DNA of 64,000 nt from Streptococcus henryi DSM 19005 (lineage in GTDB: Bacteria; Bacillota; Bacilli; Lactobacillales; Streptococcaceae). Made by a program: the position numbers and the translations under genes. The stretch is taken from contig NZ_AQYA01000036.1 in NCBI RefSeq assembly GCF_000376985.1, positions 1 through 64,000 of the forward strand, given 5' to 3'. This document shows, one piece after another, positions 35,716 to 45,550 of this stretch. Position 1 is the first letter of the stretch. Every line of letters starts with the position of its first letter. Under the pieces are notes generated by a model. That model had not been told where the DNA came from and searched no databases. It worked only from the letters and a program-made list of their open reading frames with translations.

Positions 35716-37395
35716 TTAATCTGGGTAAATATAACTCACATTACCACCCCATGACGAGTCTAAAGGATTAAACCAGCCTCTAAAGTTCGAAATGTATTTA
35801 TTTCCCGCATAATTGGATTCTTTTACCTGAATTTTTGTGCTGCTTTCAACATGAGTTACATAGGCGACATGACCATACCCTCCTCCATCATTTGGCCAAA
35901 CGATAATTGAGCCAACTCTTGGACTAGTTCCAACTCTGAATCCTTTAGATTTAGCTCCTGTTGCCCAACTATTTGCATTTCCTAAAAAATTAGGTATCCA
36001 AGGAGCTAAGGATTTAACAGCCCACGTACATTGACCAACAGGATAAGTATTCTGCTCATTGATATAAGTTGTTATTTTAGGTGTTCCAGCTGTCTGTGAA
36101 GTCTGTGCCGAAGCGGTAGCTTGAGTTTGAGTCTTTGGTCTATAACTTGCTTCTGGAAGTATAAACTGGATACTTGTGTTATCTGAATAGGTTACTGTAG
36201 CATCCACAACGAACGTATCGGCTGTTTTAACAAGCTGCTTTAAGTCAACCGATTGGTAAATTTTTCCGTAAGAGCTTGTCTTTGCCTCATAAGTCTTTGA
36301 AAGATTTGGATTACTTTTCGACTTGACACTAACATTCATTTTGGTAATTTTTTTAGACATGGCAGTTTCTAAAGCAGAAACAGTAAATGTCCCTTCCTCA
36401 ATATTTTGTTTATCAAGTGTAACCAGGGGATTTTCTAAGCCAGAAATACTAGACACATTAAACCCAGCAGTAACAGCTAAACCTTCAAATTTACTTAAGA
36501 CATCATTCTGCCCATAGATATGAACATTATATTTCCCAAAATCAAATCCATGATTGGTTAATTGAAGATTTACCTTGTAGGTGTTAGGAGAGATTTTTGA
36601 TGCTTGATACCATCTGATATCATCTTGGCCATTCACATCTGACCAAATTGGAATCTTGATTGATGAAAAATAATCAGGCACATTATTGACGATAATATCG
36701 TAGGTCTTATCTGATGTTGCTATAATTTGATGGGAAATACTGGGATTATTCACAGAGATTGATTGTGTACTAATCCCAGTCATCTTCCCGTTTTGTTGTA
36801 AATAGGTATGAATTTGATAACTTCCGTAACTCTTATGATTTTTTAAATTAGCCAAAGTCAAACCTGTTTGACTTGCAGGATACCATTTGATATCATCTTG
36901 ACCATTTTCTTCTGACCAAACAGCGTAGTAAATGACACCATTTGATGGTGCATTAACGTCTGAATACAAATGAATGTCCGCATTATTGAGAGAAATTTGC
37001 GGTGCTTTGACATTGACCTTGGTCCTTGCAAGTACCGATCCTTTTCTAACACCGTCACTGTAGGTGACATAAACATGGATATTATAATCACCTGCTCTAG
37101 ATCCATGATTAGCTAGATTAAATTGAACTTTTGCTTGACCATCTACAACATTACTCGTAGAATACCATTTAATATCATCCTGACCATTTTCTTCTGACCA
37201 GATTGCAACATCAACTTGTTTGATATTTTTCCCATTGGGGGATTTTTTTGCGATAACATCAAATGTTTTTGTTGTCGTGTTATAAGCTGTTTTAGAGAAA
37301 GTTGCGTATCCTTGATCATTGGCTGCCACAGGTTTCGCTAATGTAACGAGACCTAAAAGACAGCTGACAAATAGATATGGTTTCAATTTTTTCAA
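35716..37395 (-). CDS. Secreted CHAP-domain hydrolase with Bsp-like repeats
   Basis: This 559-residue exported protein has a signal peptide ([19 protein letters not shown]), three clear Bsp-like repeats with NGQDDIKWY or NGQDDIRWY (about residues 75, 165, 255) and a fourth that has lost that motif. A Gln/Thr/Ala-rich linker follows, then a CHAP domain from about residue 437: the cysteine in VGQCTWAVK, the histidine in GYGHVAYV and the asparagine in KESNYAG. CHAP domains act as amidases or endopeptidases on peptidoglycan. The start is a TTG at 37395, seven bases after GAGGAGG. It is a paralogue in its repeats of the neighbouring amidase. Confidence 0.9.
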   Translation of the reverse strand: MKKLKPYLFVSCLLGLVTLAKPVAANDQGYATFSKTAYNTTTKTFDVIAKKSPNGKNIKQVDVAIWSEENGQDDIKWYSTSNVVDGQAKVQFNLANHGSRAGDYNIHVYVTYSDGVRKGSVLARTKVNVKAPQISLNNADIHLYSDVNAPSNGVIYYAVWSEENGQDDIKWYPASQTGLTLANLKNHKSYGSYQIHTYLQQNGKMTGISTQSISVNNPSISHQIIATSDKTYDIIVNNVPDYFSSIKIPIWSDVNGQDDIRWYQASKISPNTYKVNLQLTNHGFDFGKYNVHIYGQNDVLSKFEGLAVTAGFNVSSISGLENPLVTLDKQNIEEGTFTVSALETAMSKKITKMNVSVKSKSNPNLSKTYEAKTSSYGKIYQSVDLKQLVKTADTFVVDATVTYSDNTSIQFILPEASYRPKTQTQATASAQTSQTAGTPKITTYINEQNTYPVGQCTWAVKSLAPWIPNFLGNANSWATGAKSKGFRVGTSPRVGSIIVWPNDGGGYGHVAYVTHVESSTKIQVKESNYAGNKYISNFRGWFNPLDSSWGGNVSYIYPD

Positions 37396-37484
37396 AAGTA
37401 ATCCTCCTCAGATATAGTTTTGGTACACTATACCTATTCGGAAAAAGAATTGAAAAATGGAAAATAATTAGCAAATTTGAGAAC

Positions 37485-37545
37485 AAAAAAAACCATAGCC
37501 CACACATTTGAACATTCACCAAAATGCAGAGGCTACTGGTTTTAT
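37485..37545 (-). terminator. Terminator of the rgp polysaccharide operon
   Basis: AACCAGTAGCC (minus strand) pairs with GGGCTATGGTT with one mismatch, and TTTTTT follows. It stands about 65 bases after the last glycosyltransferase gene, marking the operon end. Confidence 0.8.
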
Positions 37546-37608
37546 TTTAATATTTGAAAAAAATATTTCGAAAGCTTTTAATAATATGATTTATATTTTC
37601 TAAATCAA

Positions 37609-38538
37609 TTATTCACTTTTTTCCTTGATAATATAAACGGGACGTTTCTTGGTCTCTAAGAAGATTTTTGCAATATACTTGCCAATTATTCCAAGTGCAA
37701 GCAACTGAATTCCACCAATAAACAGCATGATACAAACCATACTTGCCCAACCGGAAACAGGATCTCCAAAGGTTAGCTTACGGACAATGATAAAAATTAT
37801 ACCTAAAATGGAAACAAGAAAAGAAAGTGTTCCAGCCCACATTGACAAATTTAAAGGGGCTTCGGAAAAATTGATGAAACCATCCATAGAGTAGTTCAGT
37901 AGACTCCAAAAATTCCATGAAGTCTCTCCTGCGACACGCTCACGATTTTCAAAGCTGATATAAGTTACGTCATAGCCAACCCAAGAAAAGAGACCTTTCG
38001 AAAATCGATTTACTTCCTCTAACTCTAAGATGCTATCAACAACTTGTCTAGTCATGAGGCGAAAATCTCGTGCACCATCGACCATCTCTGTGTCAGAAAC
38101 TGCATTAATAATTCTATAAAACATTTTAGAAAAGAAAGAGCGAATGACTGGCTCACCTTTTCGATCTGCTCGACGTGTACCAACAACATCATAACCTTCT
38201 TGAATTTTATCATACATTTCAATAAGTAATTCTGGAGGATCCTGCAAGTCAGCATCCATTACAGTGATGAAGTCACCATCTGCCGCCTCAAGACCTGCTA
38301 ATAGCCCTGCTTCTTTACCAAAATTTCGTGAAAAAGAAATGTAATGAACATTGTGTATTTCTTGAGATACTTGTCTAAGAACTTTTAAAGTTGAATCTTT
38401 TGATCCATCATTGACAAAGATATAATCAAATTCCAGTTCAGATGCCATCCTCACTTCAACAAGTTTTGTTTCAGCCAAGAAAGGGCGGATAGTATCCTGC
38501 TCATTGTAGCAAGGGATAATAATAGATAATTTTTTCAT
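37609..38538 (-). CDS. GtrB/SccN-type polyprenyl-phosphate glycosyltransferase (GT2)
   Basis: The protein has 309 residues. The GT2 domain starts KLSIIIPCYNEQDTIRPF, has the metal-binding VMDADLQDP at about residues 88-96 and NFGKEAGLLAGLEAADGDF, and is followed by two C-terminal membrane helices (about 230-255 and 265-290). This is the layout of GtrB, GacI and SccN. Those enzymes charge undecaprenyl phosphate with glucose or GlcNAc on the inner face, to be flipped and used outside to decorate polysaccharide. By position at the end of the rgp operon SccN is the best match, implying glucose (inference). Overlaps the upstream gene by one base. Confidence 0.88.
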   Translation of the reverse strand: MKKLSIIIPCYNEQDTIRPFLAETKLVEVRMASELEFDYIFVNDGSKDSTLKVLRQVSQEIHNVHYISFSRNFGKEAGLLAGLEAADGDFITVMDADLQDPPELLIEMYDKIQEGYDVVGTRRADRKGEPVIRSFFSKMFYRIINAVSDTEMVDGARDFRLMTRQVVDSILELEEVNRFSKGLFSWVGYDVTYISFENRERVAGETSWNFWSLLNYSMDGFINFSEAPLNLSMWAGTLSFLVSILGIIFIIVRKLTFGDPVSGWASMVCIMLFIGGIQLLALGIIGKYIAKIFLETKKRPVYIIKEKSE

Positions 38539-39827
38539 TACTCGTTTCCTTCCAAGCTCTTCACATAAAGGGCAGACAACTCATTTACCATCAAAATAAT
38601 AACAATAAATGAAGTAAAAATCAAAGGTTCAAATGTTCTAATTCCTGACACAAAAACACCTGGAGAAAATGAAACCGCCATTCTTGCAAGGTAGCCAGAC
38701 ATAACTAGAATTAGTGAAAAAAGGCCAGTCTCCACATCATCGAAGATCGTAAGCAGAGAAAATCCAATAATCAAAAGAAATAAAGCATAGAGAATTACAG
38801 GATATAGAGCTAGGTAATAGTCCTTACTAAATAATTGTAAATCAGGATAATCATTAATTATTTTCTGGATAGTATTCATCGGTGTGTCAATACCAATTTT
38901 ATTAAACAAAGTGCAGAAAATAACCACTGAAACTAAAATTGATATTCCATATTTCTTTCTAATAATTGAAATAATTAATAAAAGAATCAAAAGCAGAAAT
39001 AAAAAGTTTAGCTCGGTATTATTTAAAAATAATACTCTGTTAGCTTCCATAAATCCATTATACACTTTGTTGAAAACACTTATAGAATCAAAAGTTGGAT
39101 AGTAAACTTCTATCTCTGTAATTACTCTATCTTTATTACCCGGAGAGATCATCGCTGATATAATACCAAGTAAGGAAATGATTACAAAGCATACATATTT
39201 CAAATTAATTTTTTTCTTTTTAAGGAAATGATTAATTAATAAATATAAGAATATCAGGAAAGTTAATATCGTGAACTGTTCTTGCATACAAGAAAAAATA
39301 ATAAAGAAAATGGATAAAACATTGTAAAACTTACTATTTTTTTTCATCAAAGTCCACCCAAAAGTAAAGCATACCATTGGAAAAAAGTAATTAACCATAT
39401 TTGGAATCAAGCCAGCACCAGAATAAAAATTACCTGTAAAAATAAGTATAAATATTAAAGGGACTAAAAATCTAATTTTATTATGCTTGTCGCCATCTTC
39501 TAAAAAAAGAGAAACAAGACATTTCCAAAAAACAAATAAAGCAAGAAATACAGCTATTCCAAATCGAACTTGATGAACAGAAAAATACATAGTTGCCGAT
39601 TCGATTAATAATCTACTGCTCCACGTAAAGTATCTATCAATGGCAAACCCTAAATAGTCATAATTAGTCCTTATAGCTTCCTCTGCAAACCATGTTTGAT
39701 CGCCTGGATGATCAAAGTACGGTAAGGCTCTAAAAATAAATAATGCACTCATTAGTAGGCAATAAAAATTAAAGAAAAAATTGTTTAGAAACTCTTTTTT
39801 TTCTGCAGATTTATTTAGTATAGACAT
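38538..39827 (-). CDS. DUF6056-like multi-span membrane protein of the rgp operon (GT-C-like)
   Basis: The protein has 429 residues from the ATG at 39827 (GGAG about ten bases upstream; a start four codons earlier is less likely). About ten to twelve hydrophobic segments are present. An early extracytoplasmic loop carries FDHPGDQTWFAEEAIRTNYDYLGFAIDRYFTWSSRLLIE, with the acidic pair and Trp typical of GT-C glycosyltransferases. Such enzymes use polyprenyl-phosphate sugars outside the membrane. In the operon it lies between the GtrII-like gene and the GtrB-type gene, whose product would supply its donor. The acceptor would be the rhamnan backbone (inference). The coding sequence is markedly AT-rich. 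Confidence 0.7.
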   Translation of the reverse strand: MSILNKSAEKKEFLNNFFFNFYCLLMSALFIFRALPYFDHPGDQTWFAEEAIRTNYDYLGFAIDRYFTWSSRLLIESATMYFSVHQVRFGIAVFLALFVFWKCLVSLFLEDGDKHNKIRFLVPLIFILIFTGNFYSGAGLIPNMVNYFFPMVCFTFGWTLMKKNSKFYNVLSIFFIIFSCMQEQFTILTFLIFLYLLINHFLKKKKINLKYVCFVIISLLGIISAMISPGNKDRVITEIEVYYPTFDSISVFNKVYNGFMEANRVLFLNNTELNFLFLLLILLLIISIIRKKYGISILVSVVIFCTLFNKIGIDTPMNTIQKIINDYPDLQLFSKDYYLALYPVILYALFLLIIGFSLLTIFDDVETGLFSLILVMSGYLARMAVSFSPGVFVSGIRTFEPLIFTSFIVIILMVNELSALYVKSLEGNE

Positions 39828-41280
39828 AAATATCTCCATCTAATTGATATATATCCCATAATTTATTTGATTCTAACAATTCCAGAGTAGATATATCGAT
39901 TGTATTAAAGTCAAATCCAACGAGATTAATATTTAAATTTGTTAAGGTATTAAACCAGAGGAGATTAGGCCAATACAAATTAGCATTGCTTGGTATTAAT
40001 TCTTTTAAAATCGGGTATGATGATGCAGTATTGGTAAATACTTGGGAATCTTTAAAGAGAGAACTAATATATACTACTTGATTTTCTTGAGTAATATAAT
40101 CATTTAAATCTTCAGCTAACAATACACTAGAATCTTCAAATGCATCTTTTTGATGTTGTAAAGCACTTGAATAGATAAATGAAAAAGACATAGCATAATA
40201 CATCAAAAGTAGAACAACTGCTCCCTTTAAATAAGAGAACACACGTTTCTCAATATAACCACCTAAAAGAATTAGTAAAATCCCTAAGAAAAATGCAAAA
40301 CCATAGGCGTATCTTGGTCGATCATCTGCCAGTGGAGTTGAGAAAAACATATACACACCGAAGCTAAAAATAGCTGCAGTTACAACATAAACAAGTCCTA
40401 ATATGAAAGATATTGTTTTATTTATTTTACTATTAAATGACATATAAATAATTGTGAGAACAATTGCCAATAATGCTAAAATAAACCAAGTACGTGTACT
40501 TTGATATCTAATTGTCTTAAAATACACTTGTAAATTTTGAATAACTGCCATTGGCATATTATTTAAAGAAGCAATACTTGTTGTATCTCCTCTTAACGCT
40601 AGTTCAGGATTAAATTTTGTTTCTAAATAATACGCCCCAATTCCACTTGAATAGGCAAAAAAACTAATTACTATTTTTTGAAATATTTCCTTAACCTTTG
40701 ATGCATTTAAAAAATCTTTATAAATCAGGGTTAAAAGCATCACAATATAAATGCCGGATGAACCCTGATAAGAATTACACATTAAGAATACACCTAAGGC
40801 AGAAAGAAAGAAATAGGTTGTCTTTTTCGAATAATAGAAAAAGAAAGGTAAAGTTGAAACTAATACTGAGAGTGCAATGTATGGTCCATCAAAACGAAAA
40901 CTAATTGGCTCCAAAAACCATGGATTGATACCAATAAAAACTGAGCCAATCGCAGAAATCCATGAAACTTTTTTTCCATCAAAAAGAATAAAAAGTAGAG
41001 AAGCACTGGTTACAGTTAAAATAAAAGCGCTGAGAATAAAGGTAGTGAGACCAGTATCGGTCAGATGCCTACTACCTTGAACTAAATAAGAAGCAAATTC
41101 GCTGAGATATCTTGAATAGTGGGCAGCAAAATTGGCTACTCCTTCTATACGTCTAGCAATGTCATCAATATAAGGATAATTAACTACTCCGATTGAAATT
41201 GTCGAGATAGCATACATGATAAAGACAACAGTTAACTTTTGTTTATTCAGATCAATAAAATTTAATAATTTATTTTTCAT
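39811..41280 (-). CDS. GtrII-like glucosyltransferase domain membrane protein (GT-C)
   Basis: This 489-residue protein with about eleven membrane helices fits the GtrII glucosyltransferase family (PF14264). Typical pieces are YPYIDDIARRIEGVANFAAHYSRYLSEFASYLVQGSRHLTDTGL near the start and PWFLEPISFRFDGPYIALSVLVSTLPFFF. These transfer glucose from a polyprenyl-phosphate carrier to polysaccharide on the outer face. In S. mutans a comparable gene in the serotype cluster has been called SccM. It begins 20 bases after the SccH-type gene and overlaps the next by 17 bases. Confidence 0.8.
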   Translation of the reverse strand: MKNKLLNFIDLNKQKLTVVFIMYAISTISIGVVNYPYIDDIARRIEGVANFAAHYSRYLSEFASYLVQGSRHLTDTGLTTFILSAFILTVTSASLLFILFDGKKVSWISAIGSVFIGINPWFLEPISFRFDGPYIALSVLVSTLPFFFYYSKKTTYFFLSALGVFLMCNSYQGSSGIYIVMLLTLIYKDFLNASKVKEIFQKIVISFFAYSSGIGAYYLETKFNPELALRGDTTSIASLNNMPMAVIQNLQVYFKTIRYQSTRTWFILALLAIVLTIIYMSFNSKINKTISFILGLVYVVTAAIFSFGVYMFFSTPLADDRPRYAYGFAFFLGILLILLGGYIEKRVFSYLKGAVVLLLMYYAMSFSFIYSSALQHQKDAFEDSSVLLAEDLNDYITQENQVVYISSLFKDSQVFTNTASSYPILKELIPSNANLYWPNLLWFNTLTNLNINLVGFDFNTIDISTLELLESNKLWDIYQLDGDIYVYTK

Positions 41281-41300
41281 AAAACCTCCTGGGTATCAAA

Positions 41301-43793
41301 CTACTGAATAGTAAAGAAATCTCCTGTTTCCAGAATATAGCCTTTCCCCAAGGTGATATCATACTGTACTAGTTTCAATTCCTCTGATGTTAGTTCAAAT
41401 TCGTTTTCTAGTTCAGGGGTTTGCTTTGATTCTAATAAGTCTGTTAATAATGAGTAATACGCTGATACTTTAGAATTGGTTTGTTTTAATAATAACGCTG
41501 GGAAATCACTTGAACTAATATTTGTAAAATCCAATTTCGATGTTTCATAGTTAGACCAAATGAAATAATCTGTTTCAAATTGGCTTTCTGGATTTGAAGT
41601 GAACATACTTGCAGGATACAATCCAGGTAAGTGATCGCCATAAAAGACTACTGTTATTTTCTTTTCATAATTTGATAACTCATTTAAAAAATCTTGAGTA
41701 AAGCTGTCTGTATCACTAAGCAATCTTGCATAACTAGATAAAGTATCGTTTTCATCATCAGTCATTCCTTGACCATAACCCGTTATAGAAGCCGGCTCAT
41801 CTTTATTCCATGGTATATGATTCTGCATTGTAATCACAGAAAAGAATTGACCTGTATCTGATGATAGGTTGCTTGTTACAGCGTAATAAGTGGATTTATC
41901 ACTAGCTCCAGAACTATTAAACTCAAGTTGTGTCGGTTTATCATCAGTGCCATCTAAAGCAATGAAAGTATCAAATCCTAAGTCCTTATAAACAATATTA
42001 CGAGAATAATTAGCTCCATTGTGAAGATGAACTGCAATTTTATTTTGATCTTCATAAGTATCACTTATAGAAGGAATGAAAGACATTTTTGGAAGGACTT
42101 CGGTATTCATAACTGAAACACTAGATGAAAGATTAATATATGGCAAACCAGTTAAAGATTGTGTTTCCATATTAGCAGTACCGCCCCCATAAAAGTCAGA
42201 AATCATAATACCACTTGTATACTCTTCTCTAATTTGAGAAATATTTGGTATAACATTCTCTGATAATGAAACACCATTGAGACGAGTAGGATCTGAAAAG
42301 CTCTCACTTAAAACAAAAACTACTGTCTGATCTTGAATTTGATTTTCCCGCTCTTTATTGATTTGAGCAGCTCTATCTTTATATTTCTTCTCTATCTCAA
42401 GAATTTTTTCATGACTGTACCCTTCAGGCACATCCATAATAGACTTAGTCATTTGTTTCGTCCAAACATACATTAATGATTTGTAACTAGCATTTTTTGA
42501 AAACCCCATCCAATTAATATCAACCCAATTATTAAGCCTTGACACTACTGGAATTCCATCAACAATCCTAGCATCTTCTTCATTTCTAAAAACTGTAAAA
42601 GTAAAAATCCCCAAACTCAGAAGTACAGCCAAAGCTACGCCACGCTTACGCTTTGATTGAACAACCCTTCCTGGTAAAATATATTTTCTCAGTAAAATGT
42701 ATATTAGAATAATTAACGTAATCGCAATTGCAGATTTAATAATAATACTTTTTTCCACAAAACTAGCTAGCAGAGAAATTTCTTTGAGCCAAACAAAGTC
42801 AGTAACTAATAGTGGTTCGTTTCTTAAACCCTGTTTTATGCTATTAGCAATAGAAATAACTGTCCCTAAAATTACAATAACAAAAGTCGAAATCAAAAAT
42901 CTATTAATTAAAAGATAGATTAATAAAAACAAGCAAGTAAAGATAAAAATCTGAAAAACTGTAGCTCCAGGAAAGACATATCTATTTAAGAGAGGTTCCC
43001 CAACCACAACCCCTGATTGAATTGTATAATTGAAAATTACTGCAAATAGTAAACTTGTACTAACAGCCAATGATCCAGAAGGGGTATTTGTCCTAAGAGC
43101 CTTATAGCTTTTTAATAAAATATATGATACGCCAGCCATAGCTACTACGCTCAAAAATAAGCTGAGTATTAGCGTTCTTATATATCCAAAATAATTAGCA
43201 TTTTCTAGTTGAGATGCTACTAATGATTTTATAATTTCAACTGAGCGATAATCTGTAATAGCAAAACTTGCAACAATAGTCGATAGTGTTACTCTCTCTA
43301 TATCTTTGTCTTTCTTCTGAGGCTTCCTCCTCCTGTTGTTATGTCTTGACTTAATAGATTTCCGCAAAAAACTTATACCTATACTTATTATAAGTACGAT
43401 TAGTAGAGTTAATAAAAAGTTTTTTTGATAAATTGCATTTTGTTGAAAATCAAAAATATCAAATTCTTTATTATTTAGATTCCTAGTTACAAGTAGAAAA
43501 TAGGAAATTACTAAATAGCCTAAATAACTCAGTAATATTTTTAAGACGAAAAATTTATTTATATAATTTGAAACATAAAAACTAAGACCAGCAACAGAAA
43601 ACAAATACAAAACTAAACTAATTAGATTAGTTGCATTTAGTATTGTTCCAAAAGATTCAGTTTGATTTGCTAAAATATTCTTATTAAGAAGATAATAATT
43701 TAGAAAAAAAGCAATCAAAAAGAGAGAAGTTATTTTAAGAAATTTTAACCAATTTATTTTTGACAAAAATAAAGTTGATATTTTATTTTTCAT
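41301..43793 (-). CDS. GacH/SccH-type glycerol-phosphate transferase (LtaS/sulfatase family)
   Basis: This 830-residue protein has a long membrane region (residues 1 to about 400, some twelve helices) and an extracellular alkaline-phosphatase-like domain. The domain begins VVFVLSESFSDPTRLNGV; the nucleophilic threonine lies in YGGGTANMETQSLTGLP, and metal ligands appear in NHIPWNKDEP and FYGDHLPGLYP. GacH in group A streptococci and SccH in S. mutans move glycerol phosphate from phosphatidylglycerol onto the side-chain sugar of the rhamnose polysaccharide. The four-base overlap with rgpF fixes its membership in the operon. Confidence 0.87.
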   Translation of the reverse strand: MKNKISTLFLSKINWLKFLKITSLFLIAFFLNYYLLNKNILANQTESFGTILNATNLISLVLYLFSVAGLSFYVSNYINKFFVLKILLSYLGYLVISYFLLVTRNLNNKEFDIFDFQQNAIYQKNFLLTLLIVLIISIGISFLRKSIKSRHNNRRRKPQKKDKDIERVTLSTIVASFAITDYRSVEIIKSLVASQLENANYFGYIRTLILSLFLSVVAMAGVSYILLKSYKALRTNTPSGSLAVSTSLLFAVIFNYTIQSGVVVGEPLLNRYVFPGATVFQIFIFTCLFLLIYLLINRFLISTFVIVILGTVISIANSIKQGLRNEPLLVTDFVWLKEISLLASFVEKSIIIKSAIAITLIILIYILLRKYILPGRVVQSKRKRGVALAVLLSLGIFTFTVFRNEEDARIVDGIPVVSRLNNWVDINWMGFSKNASYKSLMYVWTKQMTKSIMDVPEGYSHEKILEIEKKYKDRAAQINKERENQIQDQTVVFVLSESFSDPTRLNGVSLSENVIPNISQIREEYTSGIMISDFYGGGTANMETQSLTGLPYINLSSSVSVMNTEVLPKMSFIPSISDTYEDQNKIAVHLHNGANYSRNIVYKDLGFDTFIALDGTDDKPTQLEFNSSGASDKSTYYAVTSNLSSDTGQFFSVITMQNHIPWNKDEPASITGYGQGMTDDENDTLSSYARLLSDTDSFTQDFLNELSNYEKKITVVFYGDHLPGLYPASMFTSNPESQFETDYFIWSNYETSKLDFTNISSSDFPALLLKQTNSKVSAYYSLLTDLLESKQTPELENEFELTSEELKLVQYDITLGKGYILETGDFFTIQ

Positions 43794-45550
43794 GATTTAA
43801 ATTTTAAAACCATCCTTTTAATAATATATTTGATGGCACTTCCAGGTCCACGATAGATATACTTGAGGGCACCTGAGATACCACCAATGTGATCAAAATC
43901 AACATAGGTATTTGGCATTGTATCAGGACGAATATTGAAGACTGTATTATCAACAAAAGGAGTAATATATGTATCATTTTTTGAGATTCCATAGTCATAG
44001 TCGTTCGCCCAAGCAAGATAAACTAGAATACGTTCAATCGAGTGAAGAATGGTATGCTGTGGAATTGGTTCTGCTGGTATCTCTTCATCTGTAAATTCCA
44101 AATCAAACAATGGTTGTAAAGTATCACGTTTAAACCAGATGAAAGTACCATATGACATAATAAAAGTGTTGATTTGATCAAAATCGATTTCTCGACTTAA
44201 ATTCATACGTTCCCAGAGTTCGTTCATTCCCTCAGCAAACCTATTTTCATTCCAAGGGTCAACAATTTTTGTATAACGGAAGAAAGTTGGAATATCTGCA
44301 ATGATAAGTCCTAGGTTATCATTTTGCTCAAGATTTGCCAAAATATTGTCTGCTGGCTGAATCAACATTTGGAATAACTCATTTCGCCAAGAATCACCTA
44401 CCCAATAGGGATATTCTGGTGATTTTTTTGTATGAAAATGTCCAATGTAATCATAAGAAGATAATTCTTCTTTCAATTTTAACATCGGAATAATATCTCG
44501 ACCACGATTTCCAGTTAGAAAAATACGAGCCGTTTTACCAGTTTTCTCTAAAACAGCTTCAATCTCAGCTTTCTTAGTTTCTGTATCAGTTGTTAAGAAT
44601 AAATCATAATCAAAATGGAAATGTTCAAATTGACCTAAAAATTCTTCCAATAAATCAACATAGAATGTATGAAGATGAACAGCAACTTTTTTAGTATTTG
44701 AGTACTTGTGTGCTGCTGTCTTAATGACTTTTCGATCCAATAAGTATGGTGGAGTCGGTAGGCTGACATCAGACATGTGATCTAGGATTAATTGAGTAGG
44801 ATAAGAAGAAACTCTCTCAATAGCTTGTAATAGATAAGGTGACAAGTGTTGTGTCAAATCAAAAGTTTTAATTTTGATAAAAGGAACCTTGTTATCTAAC
44901 AAGACATGTGGGTAATGAATGGTAAAGTTGGAATGGAAAAAGTTATCAGCAATTGGTACAGTATTTAAAACCGATTCATAGTTAAATCCTGCATCCACAA
45001 AGTGTTTTGTGTATTTAGTTTCGTAATTATCAATTACTTTTTGAACATCTTCAAAGGATTCTACTGATTGCCAAAAATTTTGGAATACATCAGAAACAAT
45101 AAGAGAATTTTTAAAGGACATGAAATATGATTGCAAGTGCTCATCAATATAAATATGTCCCGCATCTATTGCTCTATGATTTGTCATTCCCCAGAAATCC
45201 ACATTATCATTTAATTCATACTTTTGATAAAGCGGAGCCATATCCCATAGAGGTCCAAAACAAGTATCATTCATACAGGTGATTGAATCATAATTCTTAA
45301 GGGACTCGAATCCAACTTGTGCCATACCATCATGCCAAGCCGCAAAGTCATAACCGATATTTTCACGTTGAATAAAGGCATCAATCAAGCCTTTTTCATG
45401 TAGTTTATCAACTTCACTTTGAGAAAGTTGACTATTTGAAATAAATACCACTTTTGAAAAAAGTGGGTGCATATGTTCAAGTTGATAATAAACGTGATTG
45501 CTAATCTTATCATACTTATTAAAATGAACATACAATAATAATCGTTTCAT
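43790..45550 (-). CDS. rgpF: Rhamnan synthesis protein F
   Basis: This 586-residue protein contains the rhamnan-synthesis F domain (PF05045): MKRLLLYVHFNKYDKISNHVYYQLEHM at the start, CMNDTCFGPLWDMAPLY around residue 95, then a second half with VAVHLHTFYVDLLEEFL and YDYIGHFHTKKSPEYPYWVGDSWRNELF. RgpF extends the rhamnose backbone on the lipid carrier in the cytosol. The start overlaps rgpE stop by one base and the end overlaps the SccH-type gene by four. Confidence 0.93.
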   Translation of the reverse strand: MKRLLLYVHFNKYDKISNHVYYQLEHMHPLFSKVVFISNSQLSQSEVDKLHEKGLIDAFIQRENIGYDFAAWHDGMAQVGFESLKNYDSITCMNDTCFGPLWDMAPLYQKYELNDNVDFWGMTNHRAIDAGHIYIDEHLQSYFMSFKNSLIVSDVFQNFWQSVESFEDVQKVIDNYETKYTKHFVDAGFNYESVLNTVPIADNFFHSNFTIHYPHVLLDNKVPFIKIKTFDLTQHLSPYLLQAIERVSSYPTQLILDHMSDVSLPTPPYLLDRKVIKTAAHKYSNTKKVAVHLHTFYVDLLEEFLGQFEHFHFDYDLFLTTDTETKKAEIEAVLEKTGKTARIFLTGNRGRDIIPMLKLKEELSSYDYIGHFHTKKSPEYPYWVGDSWRNELFQMLIQPADNILANLEQNDNLGLIIADIPTFFRYTKIVDPWNENRFAEGMNELWERMNLSREIDFDQINTFIMSYGTFIWFKRDTLQPLFDLEFTDEEIPAEPIPQHTILHSIERILVYLAWANDYDYGISKNDTYITPFVDNTVFNIRPDTMPNTYVDFDHIGGISGALKYIYRGPGSAIKYIIKRMVLKFKS

